Positions 10,696 to 20,278 of a stretch of 64,000 nucleotides of DNA are shown one piece after another. This DNA comes from an uncultured bacterium (GTDB taxonomy: Bacteria > Bacillota > Clostridia > Oscillospirales > Oscillospiraceae). Positions within the stretch are counted from its first letter, which is position 1, and each line of letters opens with the position of its first letter. Where the stretch lies: NCBI GenBank assembly GCA_947643715.1, contig CANRXB010000008.1, forward strand, positions 1 through 64,000, read 5' to 3'. The notes under the pieces were generated by a model. The model had not been told where the DNA came from. It saw only the letters and a program-made list of their open reading frames with translations, and made no database searches. Position numbers and translations under genes: made by a program.

Positions 10696-12018
10696 TCACG
10701 CCTGGATGACGATGCTGCCGCCGTCGATGGCCGTGATGGTCCCGTCGATGCTGGCGTGGAGGCAGGAGCCCAGCTTGCCCTCCGGTATCCTGGCGATGAG
10801 GTCGCCTTTGGCCACCCTGGCGCCGGCCTCCACCACCGGCTGCGCCGGCGCGCCCGCGCCCTGCCGCAGAGGAAGGACCACCTTCTGATAAACAGGGACG
10901 TCCTCCTCCATCGGCGCGTCCACGTCGTAGGCGGACAGGCCGAGCTGGTGGATGAGCTTATGGACCGGATAGCGCTTGAGATCCCGGTAAGGGGCGGCGT
11001 GTCCCGGCTGGTCGTGCAGGCCGTTGCGGATGCCCTGTCCGGCCAGGATCTCCTTCATGTTCGCGTTCAGCTTCCAGGGCTGCAGGCCCATGACGCAGGC
11101 GTACTCGCACAAACGGCAGCCCACGCACAGATAGGCGTTCATCGGGGTCTGCTCCGGGTCGCACAGGCTCCCATATGCCGCCACCCGCATGAGCTTGTGG
11201 GGCTGGATCCGGTGGCCCAGCATCCCACGGGGGCACACCTCGGAGCACAAGGAACACTGCATACAGGCCGTGGCGGCAAGGCGGGTGGATCGCGTCACAG
11301 GCCGTTCCAGGCTCGCCAGCAGCGGATGCCCGGCGGGCACTGCGATGAGGCCCTTGGTGGTCTTGGTGACGGGGCTGTCCGGGGAGACCAGCTTGCCCAT
11401 CATGGGCCCGCCGTTCACCACCCGGAAGTCCGTCTCGGTGGGCCCGCCCGCCAGGGCCAGGGCCTGCGCCACGGTGATGCCCAGGGGGACCTTCACGGTC
11501 TTGGGCGTGCGTACCGCGCCGGTGAGGGTGACGTATTTCTCCACCACAGGCCTGCCTTGGGAGGCGTCCAGCACGTTGAGGGCGGTCTCCACATTGGTGA
11601 CCACCACGCCCACGTTCAAGGGGATGCCCCCCTCCGGGACGATCCGTCCGGTGACCTCATAGACGATGACCTGTTCGTCTCCCGCCGGATAGAATGCTCC
11701 CAGCAGGTGGACGCTCAGCCTGGGGTGGCCGGACAGCTCCCTGCGCAGGGAGGCCGCAGCGGCGTGGTAGTGCTCCTTCAGCGCCACCACGCCCTTTTCC
11801 GCGCCTACCTGGTCCACGATCAGCTCCAGGGCCTGGAGCAGCCGCTGCGCCTGCCGGTCCATGAGCTGCTGGTCCACCCGGAGCAAGGGCTCGCATTCCG
11901 CCCCGTTGATGATGACCGTGTCGGCCTTGGCGTCCAGCTTCACGTGGGTGGGGAAGCCCGCGCCCCCCGCGCCCACGACGCCGGCGTTTTGGACCAGGGC
12001 GATCAGATCCTTTTGCAT
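10696..12018 (-). CDS. pduS: PduS cobalamin reductase (RnfC-like, two 4Fe-4S)
   Basis: GVVGAGGAGFPTHVKL...CMQCSLCSEVCPRGMLGHRIQPHK...CVGCRLCEYACV. Confidence 0.92.
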   Translation of the reverse strand: MQKDLIALVQNAGVVGAGGAGFPTHVKLDAKADTVIINGAECEPLLRVDQQLMDRQAQRLLQALELIVDQVGAEKGVVALKEHYHAAAASLRRELSGHPRLSVHLLGAFYPAGDEQVIVYEVTGRIVPEGGIPLNVGVVVTNVETALNVLDASQGRPVVEKYVTLTGAVRTPKTVKVPLGITVAQALALAGGPTETDFRVVNGGPMMGKLVSPDSPVTKTTKGLIAVPAGHPLLASLERPVTRSTRLAATACMQCSLCSEVCPRGMLGHRIQPHKLMRVAAYGSLCDPEQTPMNAYLCVGCRLCEYACVMGLQPWKLNANMKEILAGQGIRNGLHDQPGHAAPYRDLKRYPVHKLIHQLGLSAYDVDAPMEEDVPVYQKVVLPLRQGAGAPAQPVVEAGARVAKGDLIARIPEGKLGSCLHASIDGTITAIDGGSIVIQA

Positions 12019-12035
12019 AAGCGCACCCCTTCCGA

Positions 12036-13454
12036 TCAGCGCACGTCCAGACCTCCGACCAGCACGCATCTGCGCCGCCGGGCGAAGGACTTGGCTGTGG
12101 TCAGCCCCTCTCCGGTGGGACCGGCGATGGTGAACGTCGTGCAGCCCTCGCCGCCCACGCCGATGCCGGCATAGGAGGGGCCGTTCTTCACGAAGATGGT
12201 GGTCTGGATCAGCTTGGCCATCTTGGTCAGCTTATCCACGTTCCGGGAGTGCATCATGGCGGTGTGGCGGTTGCCGTGCTCCACCCGGATGGCCATGTCG
12301 ATGGCGGCGTCCACATCGGGCACCCGCACGATGGGCAGGATGGGCATCATCAGCTCCACCTGCACGAAGGGATGGTCCTCGGTGGTCTCCATCATGATGA
12401 CCTTCACGTCGCTGCCCACGCTGACGCCCACTTTTTCCAGGATATATCTGGCGCTCTTGCCCACGAAGTCGGTGACGGGATGCTTGCCGTCCTGCTTCAC
12501 CACCAGCTTCGTCAGTTTGTCGATGAGGGCGGGATCCTTGAGCTCATATGCGCCGCTCTTCTTCATGTTGAACATGAGGTAATCGGCCACGCTGTCCACC
12601 ACGATGACCTCTTTTTCCGCGATGCAGGGCAGATTGTTGTCGAAGCTGCACCCGTCCACGATGTCCTGGGCGGCTTTCTCGATGTTGGCGGTCTCGTCCA
12701 CCACCACAGGGGGGTTGCCCGCGCCGGCGCCGATGGCCTTCTTGCCGCTGGACAGCACGGTCTTGACGATGGCGGGGCCGCCGGTGGCCACCAGCATACG
12801 CACCTTGGGGTGGCTCATCATCGCGTTGGTGTTCTCGATGGAGGGCTCGGACACGGTGACCACCAGGTTGGCGGGCGCGCCTGCCCGGGCCAGCGCCCGG
12901 TTGATGAGCTGGATCAGGTGCAGCGACACCATCTTGGCCCGGGGATGGGGGCTGAACACCACGCTGTTGCCCGCCGCCAGCATCCCGATGGAGTTGCAGA
13001 TGACGGTCTCGGTGGGGTTGGTGGTGGGAGTGATGGCCCCGATCACGCCGAAGGGGGAATACTCCACCAGGGTGAGGCCGTCGTCGCCGCTCATGGCGTC
13101 GGTGGTCAGGTCCTCGATGCCGGGGGACTTGGTGGCGGCCAGACGGTTCTTCACCAGCTTGTACTCATATCCGCCCATGCCGGTCTCCTCCACGGCCAGG
13201 CGGGAGATGTAGTCCAGGTTCTCCTCCTCCAGCACCACGTCCCGGATGGCCTGGACATACTTGGCCCGGTCGTGCATGGAGCAGTTCAGATATGCTTTCT
13301 GAGCGGCGGCGGCGGCCTCCACGGCGTCGTCCATACTCTCGAACACGCCCCAGTCGCCGCCGGCAGCGGCGCAGTTGGGCTCGGGGCTGCCCATATCGAC
13401 GCGGCTGAGCACCTGCCTGACGATGTTGGCCACCACTTGTTCATCGAAGCTCAT
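12036..13454 (-). CDS. pduP: CoA-acylating propionaldehyde dehydrogenase PduP (BMC-targeted)
   Basis: Amphipathic N-terminus MSFDEQVVANIVRQVLSRV; ALDH with FDNNLPCIAEKEVIVVDSVAD catalytic Cys. Confidence 0.94.
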   Translation of the reverse strand: MSFDEQVVANIVRQVLSRVDMGSPEPNCAAAGGDWGVFESMDDAVEAAAAAQKAYLNCSMHDRAKYVQAIRDVVLEEENLDYISRLAVEETGMGGYEYKLVKNRLAATKSPGIEDLTTDAMSGDDGLTLVEYSPFGVIGAITPTTNPTETVICNSIGMLAAGNSVVFSPHPRAKMVSLHLIQLINRALARAGAPANLVVTVSEPSIENTNAMMSHPKVRMLVATGGPAIVKTVLSSGKKAIGAGAGNPPVVVDETANIEKAAQDIVDGCSFDNNLPCIAEKEVIVVDSVADYLMFNMKKSGAYELKDPALIDKLTKLVVKQDGKHPVTDFVGKSARYILEKVGVSVGSDVKVIMMETTEDHPFVQVELMMPILPIVRVPDVDAAIDMAIRVEHGNRHTAMMHSRNVDKLTKMAKLIQTTIFVKNGPSYAGIGVGGEGCTTFTIAGPTGEGLTTAKSFARRRRCVLVGGLDVR

Positions 13455-13466
13455 TGCGGTTCCTCC

Positions 13467-14435
13467 TTAAATCAACATTGCGTGACGGGCGATCTCCATG
13501 TCCTGCTCCACCGTCCCGCCGGACACGCCGATCCCGCCGGCCACCTTTCCGTCCACCAGATAGGGGAAGCCGCCGCCGAACAGGACGATCCTGCCGGGAA
13601 CGGTGTTCTCGATCCCGTAGAGGGGGCCGTCCGGCCGGGAGGCCGCGCCCAATTCATGGGTGGGCATCTGGAAAGCGTAGGCGGTGTACGCTTTGCCCGC
13701 CGACACCTCCACGCTCCCCACCAGCGCGTCCTCCATCCGCTGGAGCAGCACCAGGTTGCCCCCCGCGTCCACAGCGGAGAACACCGAGGGGACGCCCAGC
13801 TCCGTGGACTTTTCCATGGCCCGGGCGGCCATGCGCTGGGCGAGCTCCAGGCTCATGGGCGGCAGGCCGCGGTCGGTCCGCTGCTCCATGGCCTGCTTCA
13901 CCATGTCCGTCACCGTTTCCCGCATCCGGGTCAAGTCCTCCTGGAGCCGGGCCATGGCGTAGATGGCGTCGGACAGCCGGTTGATATAACGCACCAGCAC
14001 CTCCCGCACAGGCAGCTCCACGACGCGCCGTTCCGCCCGCCGGACGATGGTGCGGGCCACATGGAGGGCCGCAGAGGCGGGGTCCACGCCGGGGATGACG
14101 AAGTGGGTCTGTTTGCCGGTGGTCTGGGTGCAGGTGTCCACTACCCGCTCCAGGAAGGCCACGTCCGCCTCGGAGATGTTGCCCTTCAGGCCGGCGGCGG
14201 TCTGCTCGCAGTCGCTGGCCAGCTCCGCGCCCACGGAGAACAGCCGCCCCTGGATGGCGCGCACCGTGGTGCGGATATACTCGTTGTCCGTCTGGGTATA
14301 GGCCAGGCCCAGCATGGAGTTGGCCTCGTCGATGGTGCCGTAGCATTCCACCCTGGGGTCGGATTTGCTCACCCGGCCGCCGCCCACCAGGCTGGTCTGC
14401 CCCTTGTCGCCGGTCTTGGTATAGAGGTTCGCCAT
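13467..14435 (-). CDS. pduO: PduO two-domain ATP:cob(I)alamin adenosyltransferase + heme-binding (GlcG-like) domain
   Basis: MANLYTKTGDKGQTSLVGGGRVSKSDPRVECYGTIDEANS...; C-terminal GIENTVPGRIVLFGGGFPYLVDGKVAGGIGVSGGTVEQD. Confidence 0.94.
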   Translation of the reverse strand: MANLYTKTGDKGQTSLVGGGRVSKSDPRVECYGTIDEANSMLGLAYTQTDNEYIRTTVRAIQGRLFSVGAELASDCEQTAAGLKGNISEADVAFLERVVDTCTQTTGKQTHFVIPGVDPASAALHVARTIVRRAERRVVELPVREVLVRYINRLSDAIYAMARLQEDLTRMRETVTDMVKQAMEQRTDRGLPPMSLELAQRMAARAMEKSTELGVPSVFSAVDAGGNLVLLQRMEDALVGSVEVSAGKAYTAYAFQMPTHELGAASRPDGPLYGIENTVPGRIVLFGGGFPYLVDGKVAGGIGVSGGTVEQDMEIARHAMLI

Positions 14436-14701
14436 CAGCCCACCTCCACCGTATCCACGATGCCCACGATGGACGTGTCGATGGGGGCCGAGCCGTTGCC
14501 GAACACGTAACGGGCCGAGCTGCCCTTACATACGATGACGATCTCACCGGTGCCTGCGCCTACGGAGTCCACCGCGATCTCGGTGCTGCCCTCCCGCTCC
14601 AGGCGTTCGGTGAGCTTCTCCACGATGAGCAGCTTCATCCCGACCAGATCCTGGTTCTTGCTGGTGGAGACCACGGTGCCGATCACTCTGCCTAGATACA
14701 T
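14435..14701 (-). CDS. pduN: BMC pentameric vertex protein (BMV; PduN/EutN/CcmL)
   Basis: MYLGRVIGTVVSTSKNQDLVGMKLLIVEKL...VDSVGAGTGEIVIVCKGSSAR. Confidence 0.95.
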   Translation of the reverse strand: MYLGRVIGTVVSTSKNQDLVGMKLLIVEKLTERLEREGSTEIAVDSVGAGTGEIVIVCKGSSARYVFGNGSAPIDTSIVGIVDTVEVG

Positions 14702-14719
14702 TTTGCTCCACCTTTCTCC

Positions 14720-15550
14720 TTATGGTTCGATTCGGATGGTCACGCCCCGCCTGCGGGCCTCGTCCGAGGCGAGCGCGGTGACGATAGTGCCTTTGGGTGC
14801 GATGATGACCGCGCCCTGGGGGGCGGTGTTCACCGCTTTCACGCTGAGGACCTTGCCCGTCATGGCGGGCCGGATCGTCGGATGCCCGCTGCCGGAAGAG
14901 GGTTCGGGCCCGGAGGGCTCCGCCGGGACCTGACCGCCGGGCAGGAAGCTGTGGATCGCCCGGAGGGCGTCCTCCTGGAGCCGGTCCGAGGTGGTCATGC
15001 GCGCTCCGTATGCCTGGAGCTTCTCCAGGTTGCCCCGGAGGGCGGCCTTCAAGGGCTGGGTCATGCGGAAGCCCCGGCGCGCCCGCTCCGGAGCGTCGGG
15101 ACAGGCACCGTCCACGGCGATGACCACGTTCTTGCCCTTCATCAAGCCGTCCAGGACGATCGCGGCGGCGGGGGTGTCCGCCATGCAGTTGGCCACATGG
15201 GCGGCAGTGTTCACCGTCAGGGTGGGCACCAGGATGGTGTCGTACCGGGTGGTCAGGACCTCCGGAGACTGTCCCGGCGTCTCCACCCAAAGCTCCTCCG
15301 GCGCCAGTGCGGCCCTGACCGGATCGGTGCCCAGGATGGCCGCGGCGCTGCGGGTCATGAGCGCGCGGTAGGTGAAGCCCTCCTCACGCAGCCCTTCCAG
15401 GCTGTGCAGCGCGGATCGGGCGCCCATGTCGGAGCCGGTGAACACCACCAGCGCACGCTTTTGCCGTTCCACCAGCTTTTGCACCACCCGCTCCGCCAGC
15501 TCGTCCGCCAGCAGGGTCAGGGCCAGGGCGTATCGTTCCTTTTCTGTCAA
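14720..15550 (-). CDS. BMC-locus flavoprotein-like protein
   Basis: VVFTGSDMGARSALHSLEGL...YDTILVPTLTVNTAAHVANCMADTPAAAIVLDGLMKGKNVVIAVDGACPD resembles flavoprotein (PF02441-like/DpaB) folds; C-terminal ~60 aa separate segment. Confidence 0.6.
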   Translation of the reverse strand: MTEKERYALALTLLADELAERVVQKLVERQKRALVVFTGSDMGARSALHSLEGLREEGFTYRALMTRSAAAILGTDPVRAALAPEELWVETPGQSPEVLTTRYDTILVPTLTVNTAAHVANCMADTPAAAIVLDGLMKGKNVVIAVDGACPDAPERARRGFRMTQPLKAALRGNLEKLQAYGARMTTSDRLQEDALRAIHSFLPGGQVPAEPSGPEPSSGSGHPTIRPAMTGKVLSVKAVNTAPQGAVIIAPKGTIVTALASDEARRRGVTIRIEP

Positions 15551-15565
15551 TGGTCGTCACCCGCC

Positions 15566-16399
15566 TTATTCGGTGCAGTTCATAGCGATCCCCAGCGGCG
15601 TCACCAGCAGCGGGGCCACCGGCTTCACCACGGGGACGTCCAGATATTTTTGGAACACGGTCTCGAACTCGGTGAAGCAGCATGCGCCCCCCACCACATA
15701 GACCGTGTCCACCGGGCATCTCGTCAGACAGCGCTTGACGATGTCGGCCATCTTCTCCACTACCGGTCGGATCACCGGGAACACGCTGTGTTCCTGGGCC
15801 GGATCTCGCTTCATCAGCTCGGCCTCCTGGGTGCTGCACCCATGGAAGCCCGCCAGCACCAGGGTCATATGGGTCCCGCCGGTGGGCTCGTCGTCCACAT
15901 GGATGACCTTGCCGTCCTTCAGGATGCTGATGCCTGTGGTGCCGCCGCCGACATCGACCACCGCCCCGTCCGTGATGCCCAATACGGAGGCGGCCGCGGT
16001 GGGCTCATCCACGGTGTTGGTCAGCCGGAACCCGGCCGCCTCCACCATGTTTCCAATGGCCTTGACGCTCCCCGACACGATGCCCGGGGGGATCGCACAG
16101 CCCCCCGCGTCCAAAACGGTCCCGAGCTGCTGCTCCAGCTCGGCCTTCAGCCGGGTGACGGTGCGGACGGCGCCCATGTAGTCCACCACGACGCCGTCGC
16201 GCACCACGGTGGACGGATAGGTGGTCCCGGCCACCGGCCGGCCCTCGCGGTCCACGACGGCCAGCACGATGTTGGCCGTGCCCAGATCCACCCCGGTGCG
16301 CAGGGGCCCCGTCCAAGGGGCGTTCTTATGCTCTTCGATGAGGCGTTGGAACTCCCGCAGGGTCTCGTTGCACGCCGTCATGTCATGGCTCATATCCAA
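15566..16399 (-). CDS. eutJ: EutJ-like actin/Hsp70-fold BMC-associated protein
   Basis: LRTGVDLGTANIVLAVVDREGRPVAG...AVVDVGGGTTGISILKDGKVI. Confidence 0.9.
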   Translation of the reverse strand: MDMSHDMTACNETLREFQRLIEEHKNAPWTGPLRTGVDLGTANIVLAVVDREGRPVAGTTYPSTVVRDGVVVDYMGAVRTVTRLKAELEQQLGTVLDAGGCAIPPGIVSGSVKAIGNMVEAAGFRLTNTVDEPTAAASVLGITDGAVVDVGGGTTGISILKDGKVIHVDDEPTGGTHMTLVLAGFHGCSTQEAELMKRDPAQEHSVFPVIRPVVEKMADIVKRCLTRCPVDTVYVVGGACCFTEFETVFQKYLDVPVVKPVAPLLVTPLGIAMNCTE

Positions 16400-16414
16400 A
16401 ACTCCATCCTAGAG

Positions 16415-17071
16415 CTATGCTCGATCTGCGATGATGTAGGCCCGGTCGCCGTTCTTCACGCCCAGGGCGTTGGCTTCCTCCACATCGATGTGCATCTCCG
16501 GGGCGAACTGCTCGGAGACGCGGATCAGGACGTTGTGGAGCACCGCGCCGCGCACGCCGCCGATCTCCACCTTCACGAGCTGTTTGTCCCGTACGCCGAT
16601 GCGCCGGGCATCCTCGGGGGTGAGATGGATGTGGCGCAGGGCGGCGATGGTGCCGGTGTCCTTCTCGATCCTTCCTTTGGGCCCGATGATGGCCACGCCC
16701 GGCGTGCCCTCCAGCTTCCCGGATTCCCGGATGGGGGGATGTACGCCCAGGGCGAAGCCGTCCGCGATGGATATCTCCACCTGGGACTCGCTCCGCAGGG
16801 GGCCGAGCACGCGCACGCGGCTCAGCTCCCCTTTGGGTCCATGGAGGGTAACGGTCTCTTCAGCAGCGTACTGGCCCGGTTGGCCCAGCTCTTTCTTGAA
16901 GGTCAGCTCGCTGTCCTGCCCGAACAGGATGTCCATGTCCGCCCGGTCCAGATGGATGTGGCGGTTGGAGACGCCGATGGGCACCGAGCGCTGGAAACGC
17001 TCCAGCTCCTCGATGACCAGCCGCGTGACCAGGCGGACGAACATCTCATAGGTCTGCTGGTTTCTCTCCAC
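16415..17071 (-). CDS. pduL: Phosphate propanoyltransferase PduL
   Basis: VPIGVSNRHIHLDRADMDILFG...RHIHLTPEDARRIGVRDKQLVKV...MHIDVEEANALGV (PduL His motifs). Confidence 0.95.
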   Translation of the reverse strand: MERNQQTYEMFVRLVTRLVIEELERFQRSVPIGVSNRHIHLDRADMDILFGQDSELTFKKELGQPGQYAAEETVTLHGPKGELSRVRVLGPLRSESQVEISIADGFALGVHPPIRESGKLEGTPGVAIIGPKGRIEKDTGTIAALRHIHLTPEDARRIGVRDKQLVKVEIGGVRGAVLHNVLIRVSEQFAPEMHIDVEEANALGVKNGDRAYIIADRA

Positions 17072-17087
17072 GGTCTATACCACCTTT

Positions 17088-17369
17088 TTACAGGTCTTTG
17101 GGCAGGATCTTCTCCACGTCGGTGTGGGGCCTGGGGATGACATGGACGGAGACGACCTCGCCGACCTTCTCGGCTGCGGCGGAACCGGCGTCCACAGACG
17201 CCTTGACGGCGCCCACGTCGCCCCGGACCATGACGGTGACCAGGCCGGAGCCGATCTTCTCATAGCCGACGAGGGAGACGTTGGCGGACTTGGTCATGGC
17301 GTCCGCGGCCTCGATGGCGCCCACCAGGCCCTTGGTCTCGACCATGCCGAGAGCTTCACCCATACTCAT
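17088..17369 (-). CDS. pduJ: BMC-H hexameric shell protein (PduJ/PduA)
   Basis: [58 protein letters not shown]. Confidence 0.95.
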   Translation of the reverse strand: MSMGEALGMVETKGLVGAIEAADAMTKSANVSLVGYEKIGSGLVTVMVRGDVGAVKASVDAGSAAAEKVGEVVSVHVIPRPHTDVEKILPKDL

Positions 17370-17403
17370 AGTTACCTCCTAATGATGATCAGACCTTCTC
17401 AGG

Positions 17404-18060
17404 TCATTGTTTGCGCTTGACGCCCTTTTTCGCCGGGGCCCGCTTGGTCTGCTTGGGCTTGGCGGAAGCGGCCTCGGCGGTGTCCTCCGCCGGGAGGATC
17501 TCCTGCTCGGGCTCTTCCTGGACCGCCTCCGGCCCGGGCCCCGCCGGGACTCCGGGGTCCTGCTCGGGCTCCTGTTCTGAGGGTTCGGGGACGTCCTCAG
17601 CCTCCGGCTGAAGGTCCGCTCCCGCTTCGGGCGTTTCCGGTACCGCCTCAGGCGGGGCCGGCGTCTCGGCCTCCGGCGGCGGGGCGGCCTCTTCCTTTTC
17701 CGGCTCATCGGGGCCTGCGGGCGGCTGCGGGGGAGCGGGCGGTTCGGGCTCCGGCGGAGGCTTCGGGGGATCGTATCCCACCGTGTCCCCATTGCGGATG
17801 AGCATCGCCAGCCCATCGGCGGGCCGCGGGATCACCCGCGTGCTCACCACCCGGGAGACCTTGCCGGCGGCGATCCGGGCGGCGTCCACAGCGGCCTTCA
17901 CGGCCCCCACGTCGCCTTGGATCTTCACGGTGGTCCAGCCGCCGCCGCGGGTCAGCTCATAGCCGATCAGCTCCACGTTGGCCGACTTCACCGCCGCGTC
18001 TGCGGCCTCGATGCCGCCCGCCAGCCCCTGGGTCTCGATGAGTCCTAAACTTTTCTGCAT
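17404..18060 (-). CDS. BMC-H shell protein with long Pro/Glu-rich, Lys-terminated C-terminal extension (PduK-like)
   Basis: [60 protein letters not shown] followed by ~120 aa PPKPPPEPEPPAPPQPPAGPDEPEKEEA...KPKQTKRAPAKKGVKRKQ. Start at 18060. Confidence 0.88.
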   Translation of the reverse strand: MQKSLGLIETQGLAGGIEAADAAVKSANVELIGYELTRGGGWTTVKIQGDVGAVKAAVDAARIAAGKVSRVVSTRVIPRPADGLAMLIRNGDTVGYDPPKPPPEPEPPAPPQPPAGPDEPEKEEAAPPPEAETPAPPEAVPETPEAGADLQPEAEDVPEPSEQEPEQDPGVPAGPGPEAVQEEPEQEILPAEDTAEAASAKPKQTKRAPAKKGVKRKQ

Positions 18061-18071
18061 ACACGTACCTC

Positions 18072-18428
18072 CTAGTCCAGAGGTTTCAGCGGCAGCTTCT
18101 TCACCAGCCGCGCCGCGTTGGCCCCCAGGATTCGCACCTGGTCGGACTGACGGGCGGGGACGCGGTAAAGGGGCCGGTCCTGGCTCAGCTTGGAATAGTG
18201 CAGGACCACGAACTGGCGATCCAGTCCCAGGCCCACTTCCAGACGGGAAGCCTGTGCGGCCTCCCAAGCCAGGTCCAGCGCGTCCATCCCTCCCTTGGGA
18301 GCCTCCTCCCAGGGGATGCCCTCCTCCTCCATCCCATAGGTAAGCTGCCGCAGGGCCGACTGGGGAGCGTCAGGGGACATGAGGATGTGGACGCTGGGCT
18401 TCGTCATCTCGAGCTGTATGGCGGGCAT
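18072..18428 (-). CDS. pduH: Diol dehydratase reactivase small subunit
   Basis: KPSVHILMSPDAPQSALRQLTYGMEEEGIPWE...LHYSKLSQDRPLYRV; follows pduG. Confidence 0.88.
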   Translation of the reverse strand: MPAIQLEMTKPSVHILMSPDAPQSALRQLTYGMEEEGIPWEEAPKGGMDALDLAWEAAQASRLEVGLGLDRQFVVLHYSKLSQDRPLYRVPARQSDQVRILGANAARLVKKLPLKPLD

Positions 18429-18429
18429 A

Positions 18430-20250
18430 TCAGGCCCCTCCTTCCAGCGCGGAGAGCACCAGGCCGGTGGCCACTGCGTTGCGCGGCCCCTCGGTGCCCC
18501 GGATGTTGCCCCGTCCGGCCACCACCTTGTACTGGGACAAAGCGTCGGTGACCATCTGAGGCACCTCGAAGTCCAGGGCGGAGCCGCCCACCAGCACCAC
18601 GAACCGGATGTCCCGGACGCTGCCCGTGGGGCTGACCCGGGTCAGGGCACGGATGGCGTTGGTCACGAACACCTTCTGCTTGGCCTGGCGGCGGATCAGA
18701 CGGATCTTTTCCATAGACCAGTCGCCCTCCAGGGGGAGCATCTTCCCTTCCTTCAGGATGACGACCTTCGCGAAGATATTGGGGTCCAGCGGGGTGGGGA
18801 AGAATTCCACCGTGCCGTTCTCATGGCGGATGTGGAACAGGCTCTCCACCTTGGCCAAGGGGTACTTCTTCACGTCTTCCGCCGTGTCGAAGTCGCTCAG
18901 GCCCATCTCCGACTGGATGAGGAGGGTGACCATGTTGCCCGCTCCCGCCAGATGGATGGAGTGGATGGTCCCGTCCTCGCTGATGATGGACGCGTCGGTG
19001 GAACCGGCGCCCATGTCCAGGATGGCCAGGGGCTTGTTGGTGCCCGGGGTGGTGAGGGCGCCCCGGATGGCCATGTCGGCCTCCACGCCCCCGACCTCCA
19101 CAGGCACGCCGATCTGCTCGCCGAACTGCTTGGCGATGGCCTCCATCTGGAGGCGGTCGGCCTTGACCATGGCGGCGATGCCCACGGCGTTCTCCTGGGA
19201 GAACTCGTTGGCCAGGCCGCCCTGGACCTTTTGCGGGGTGAACGTGTCCACCGCCAGCAGATCCTGGATGTGGATGTCCCGGGGGTGCTGGCCGGTGAGG
19301 TTGGCCATCACCTGGCGTACCTTCTCCAACATCCCGCCCGCGTTGGTGCCCGGTTCGCCCCGGACGTCCTCCAGGACGGGGATGGACTCCACGGCCTTCA
19401 TGATCTTTTCCGCCCCGTCGTCCACGTCCACCTTCACGGTGCGCATGGCGCCCTTCAGCTCCATGGCGCCGGCGGGGATCTTGCGCTCCTTCACGTCGCC
19501 GCTGGGGGTCTTGATGACCACCGCCGAGCGGTTGCCGATCAGGGCGCGGGCGATGGGCACCACCTGCCGGGTCTCCTCAGAGGACAGGCCGAACAGGGTG
19601 GCGATGCCGTAGGGGTTGGAGAGCACCTCCACCACGCCGCCCACCGGGGCCACCTCCACCGCCGAGCGCATCCCCAGGGGGACCTTGTCCACCAGGGCCA
19701 CCTCGTCCACGATGGGGATCTTGCGGTGCAGGCGGTTGTGGATGAGCACGCCGTCGTCCCGCTGCACGATGGCGGCGGTGACTTGCCTGGTCCCGGAGGA
19801 CCCTTGGTCGATGAGCCGCGCGGCATCCTCGAAATCCACGCTGGCGGGGATGACGGCGATATAGTCCTTGCCCCCGGGGACCTCCTCCAGCTCGGTCACC
19901 AGGACGGTCTCCCCCACGCCGACGCCCATGCCGCCTGGCGTGGAGGGATCGTGGCCGATCATGGTGGACTCTGTGATGATGGTCTCGGTGATGGTCTCCA
20001 TGGCGACGTCGCCAATGACCGGGGCCGCTTCGTTCAAGCGCACCTCGGCGAGATCCTTCACCTCCAGCCCCGCCTGCTCCAAGGCGCGGGTCAAGGAGTG
20101 GAAGATGCCGTTGATGTTCTGCCGGGTCCCCTTGATCCCTGTGGTGGGCACCGTGCCGCTGGCCAGGAACTCGAGCCTGTCCCCGTCCAGCCGTGCCAGG
20201 GCGGTTTCCGTTGTCGCGTTGCCGATGTCGATGCCTGCAACGATCTTCAT
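18430..20250 (-). CDS. pduG: Diol dehydratase reactivase large (ATPase) subunit
   Basis: MKIVAGIDIGNATTETALARLDGDRLEFLASGTVPTTGIKGTRQNI...; 606 aa, DdrA/PduG. Confidence 0.96.
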   Translation of the reverse strand: MKIVAGIDIGNATTETALARLDGDRLEFLASGTVPTTGIKGTRQNINGIFHSLTRALEQAGLEVKDLAEVRLNEAAPVIGDVAMETITETIITESTMIGHDPSTPGGMGVGVGETVLVTELEEVPGGKDYIAVIPASVDFEDAARLIDQGSSGTRQVTAAIVQRDDGVLIHNRLHRKIPIVDEVALVDKVPLGMRSAVEVAPVGGVVEVLSNPYGIATLFGLSSEETRQVVPIARALIGNRSAVVIKTPSGDVKERKIPAGAMELKGAMRTVKVDVDDGAEKIMKAVESIPVLEDVRGEPGTNAGGMLEKVRQVMANLTGQHPRDIHIQDLLAVDTFTPQKVQGGLANEFSQENAVGIAAMVKADRLQMEAIAKQFGEQIGVPVEVGGVEADMAIRGALTTPGTNKPLAILDMGAGSTDASIISEDGTIHSIHLAGAGNMVTLLIQSEMGLSDFDTAEDVKKYPLAKVESLFHIRHENGTVEFFPTPLDPNIFAKVVILKEGKMLPLEGDWSMEKIRLIRRQAKQKVFVTNAIRALTRVSPTGSVRDIRFVVLVGGSALDFEVPQMVTDALSQYKVVAGRGNIRGTEGPRNAVATGLVLSALEGGA

Positions 20251-20278
20251 GAGCGGGGCCTCCTGACTCCTAAGGTGA

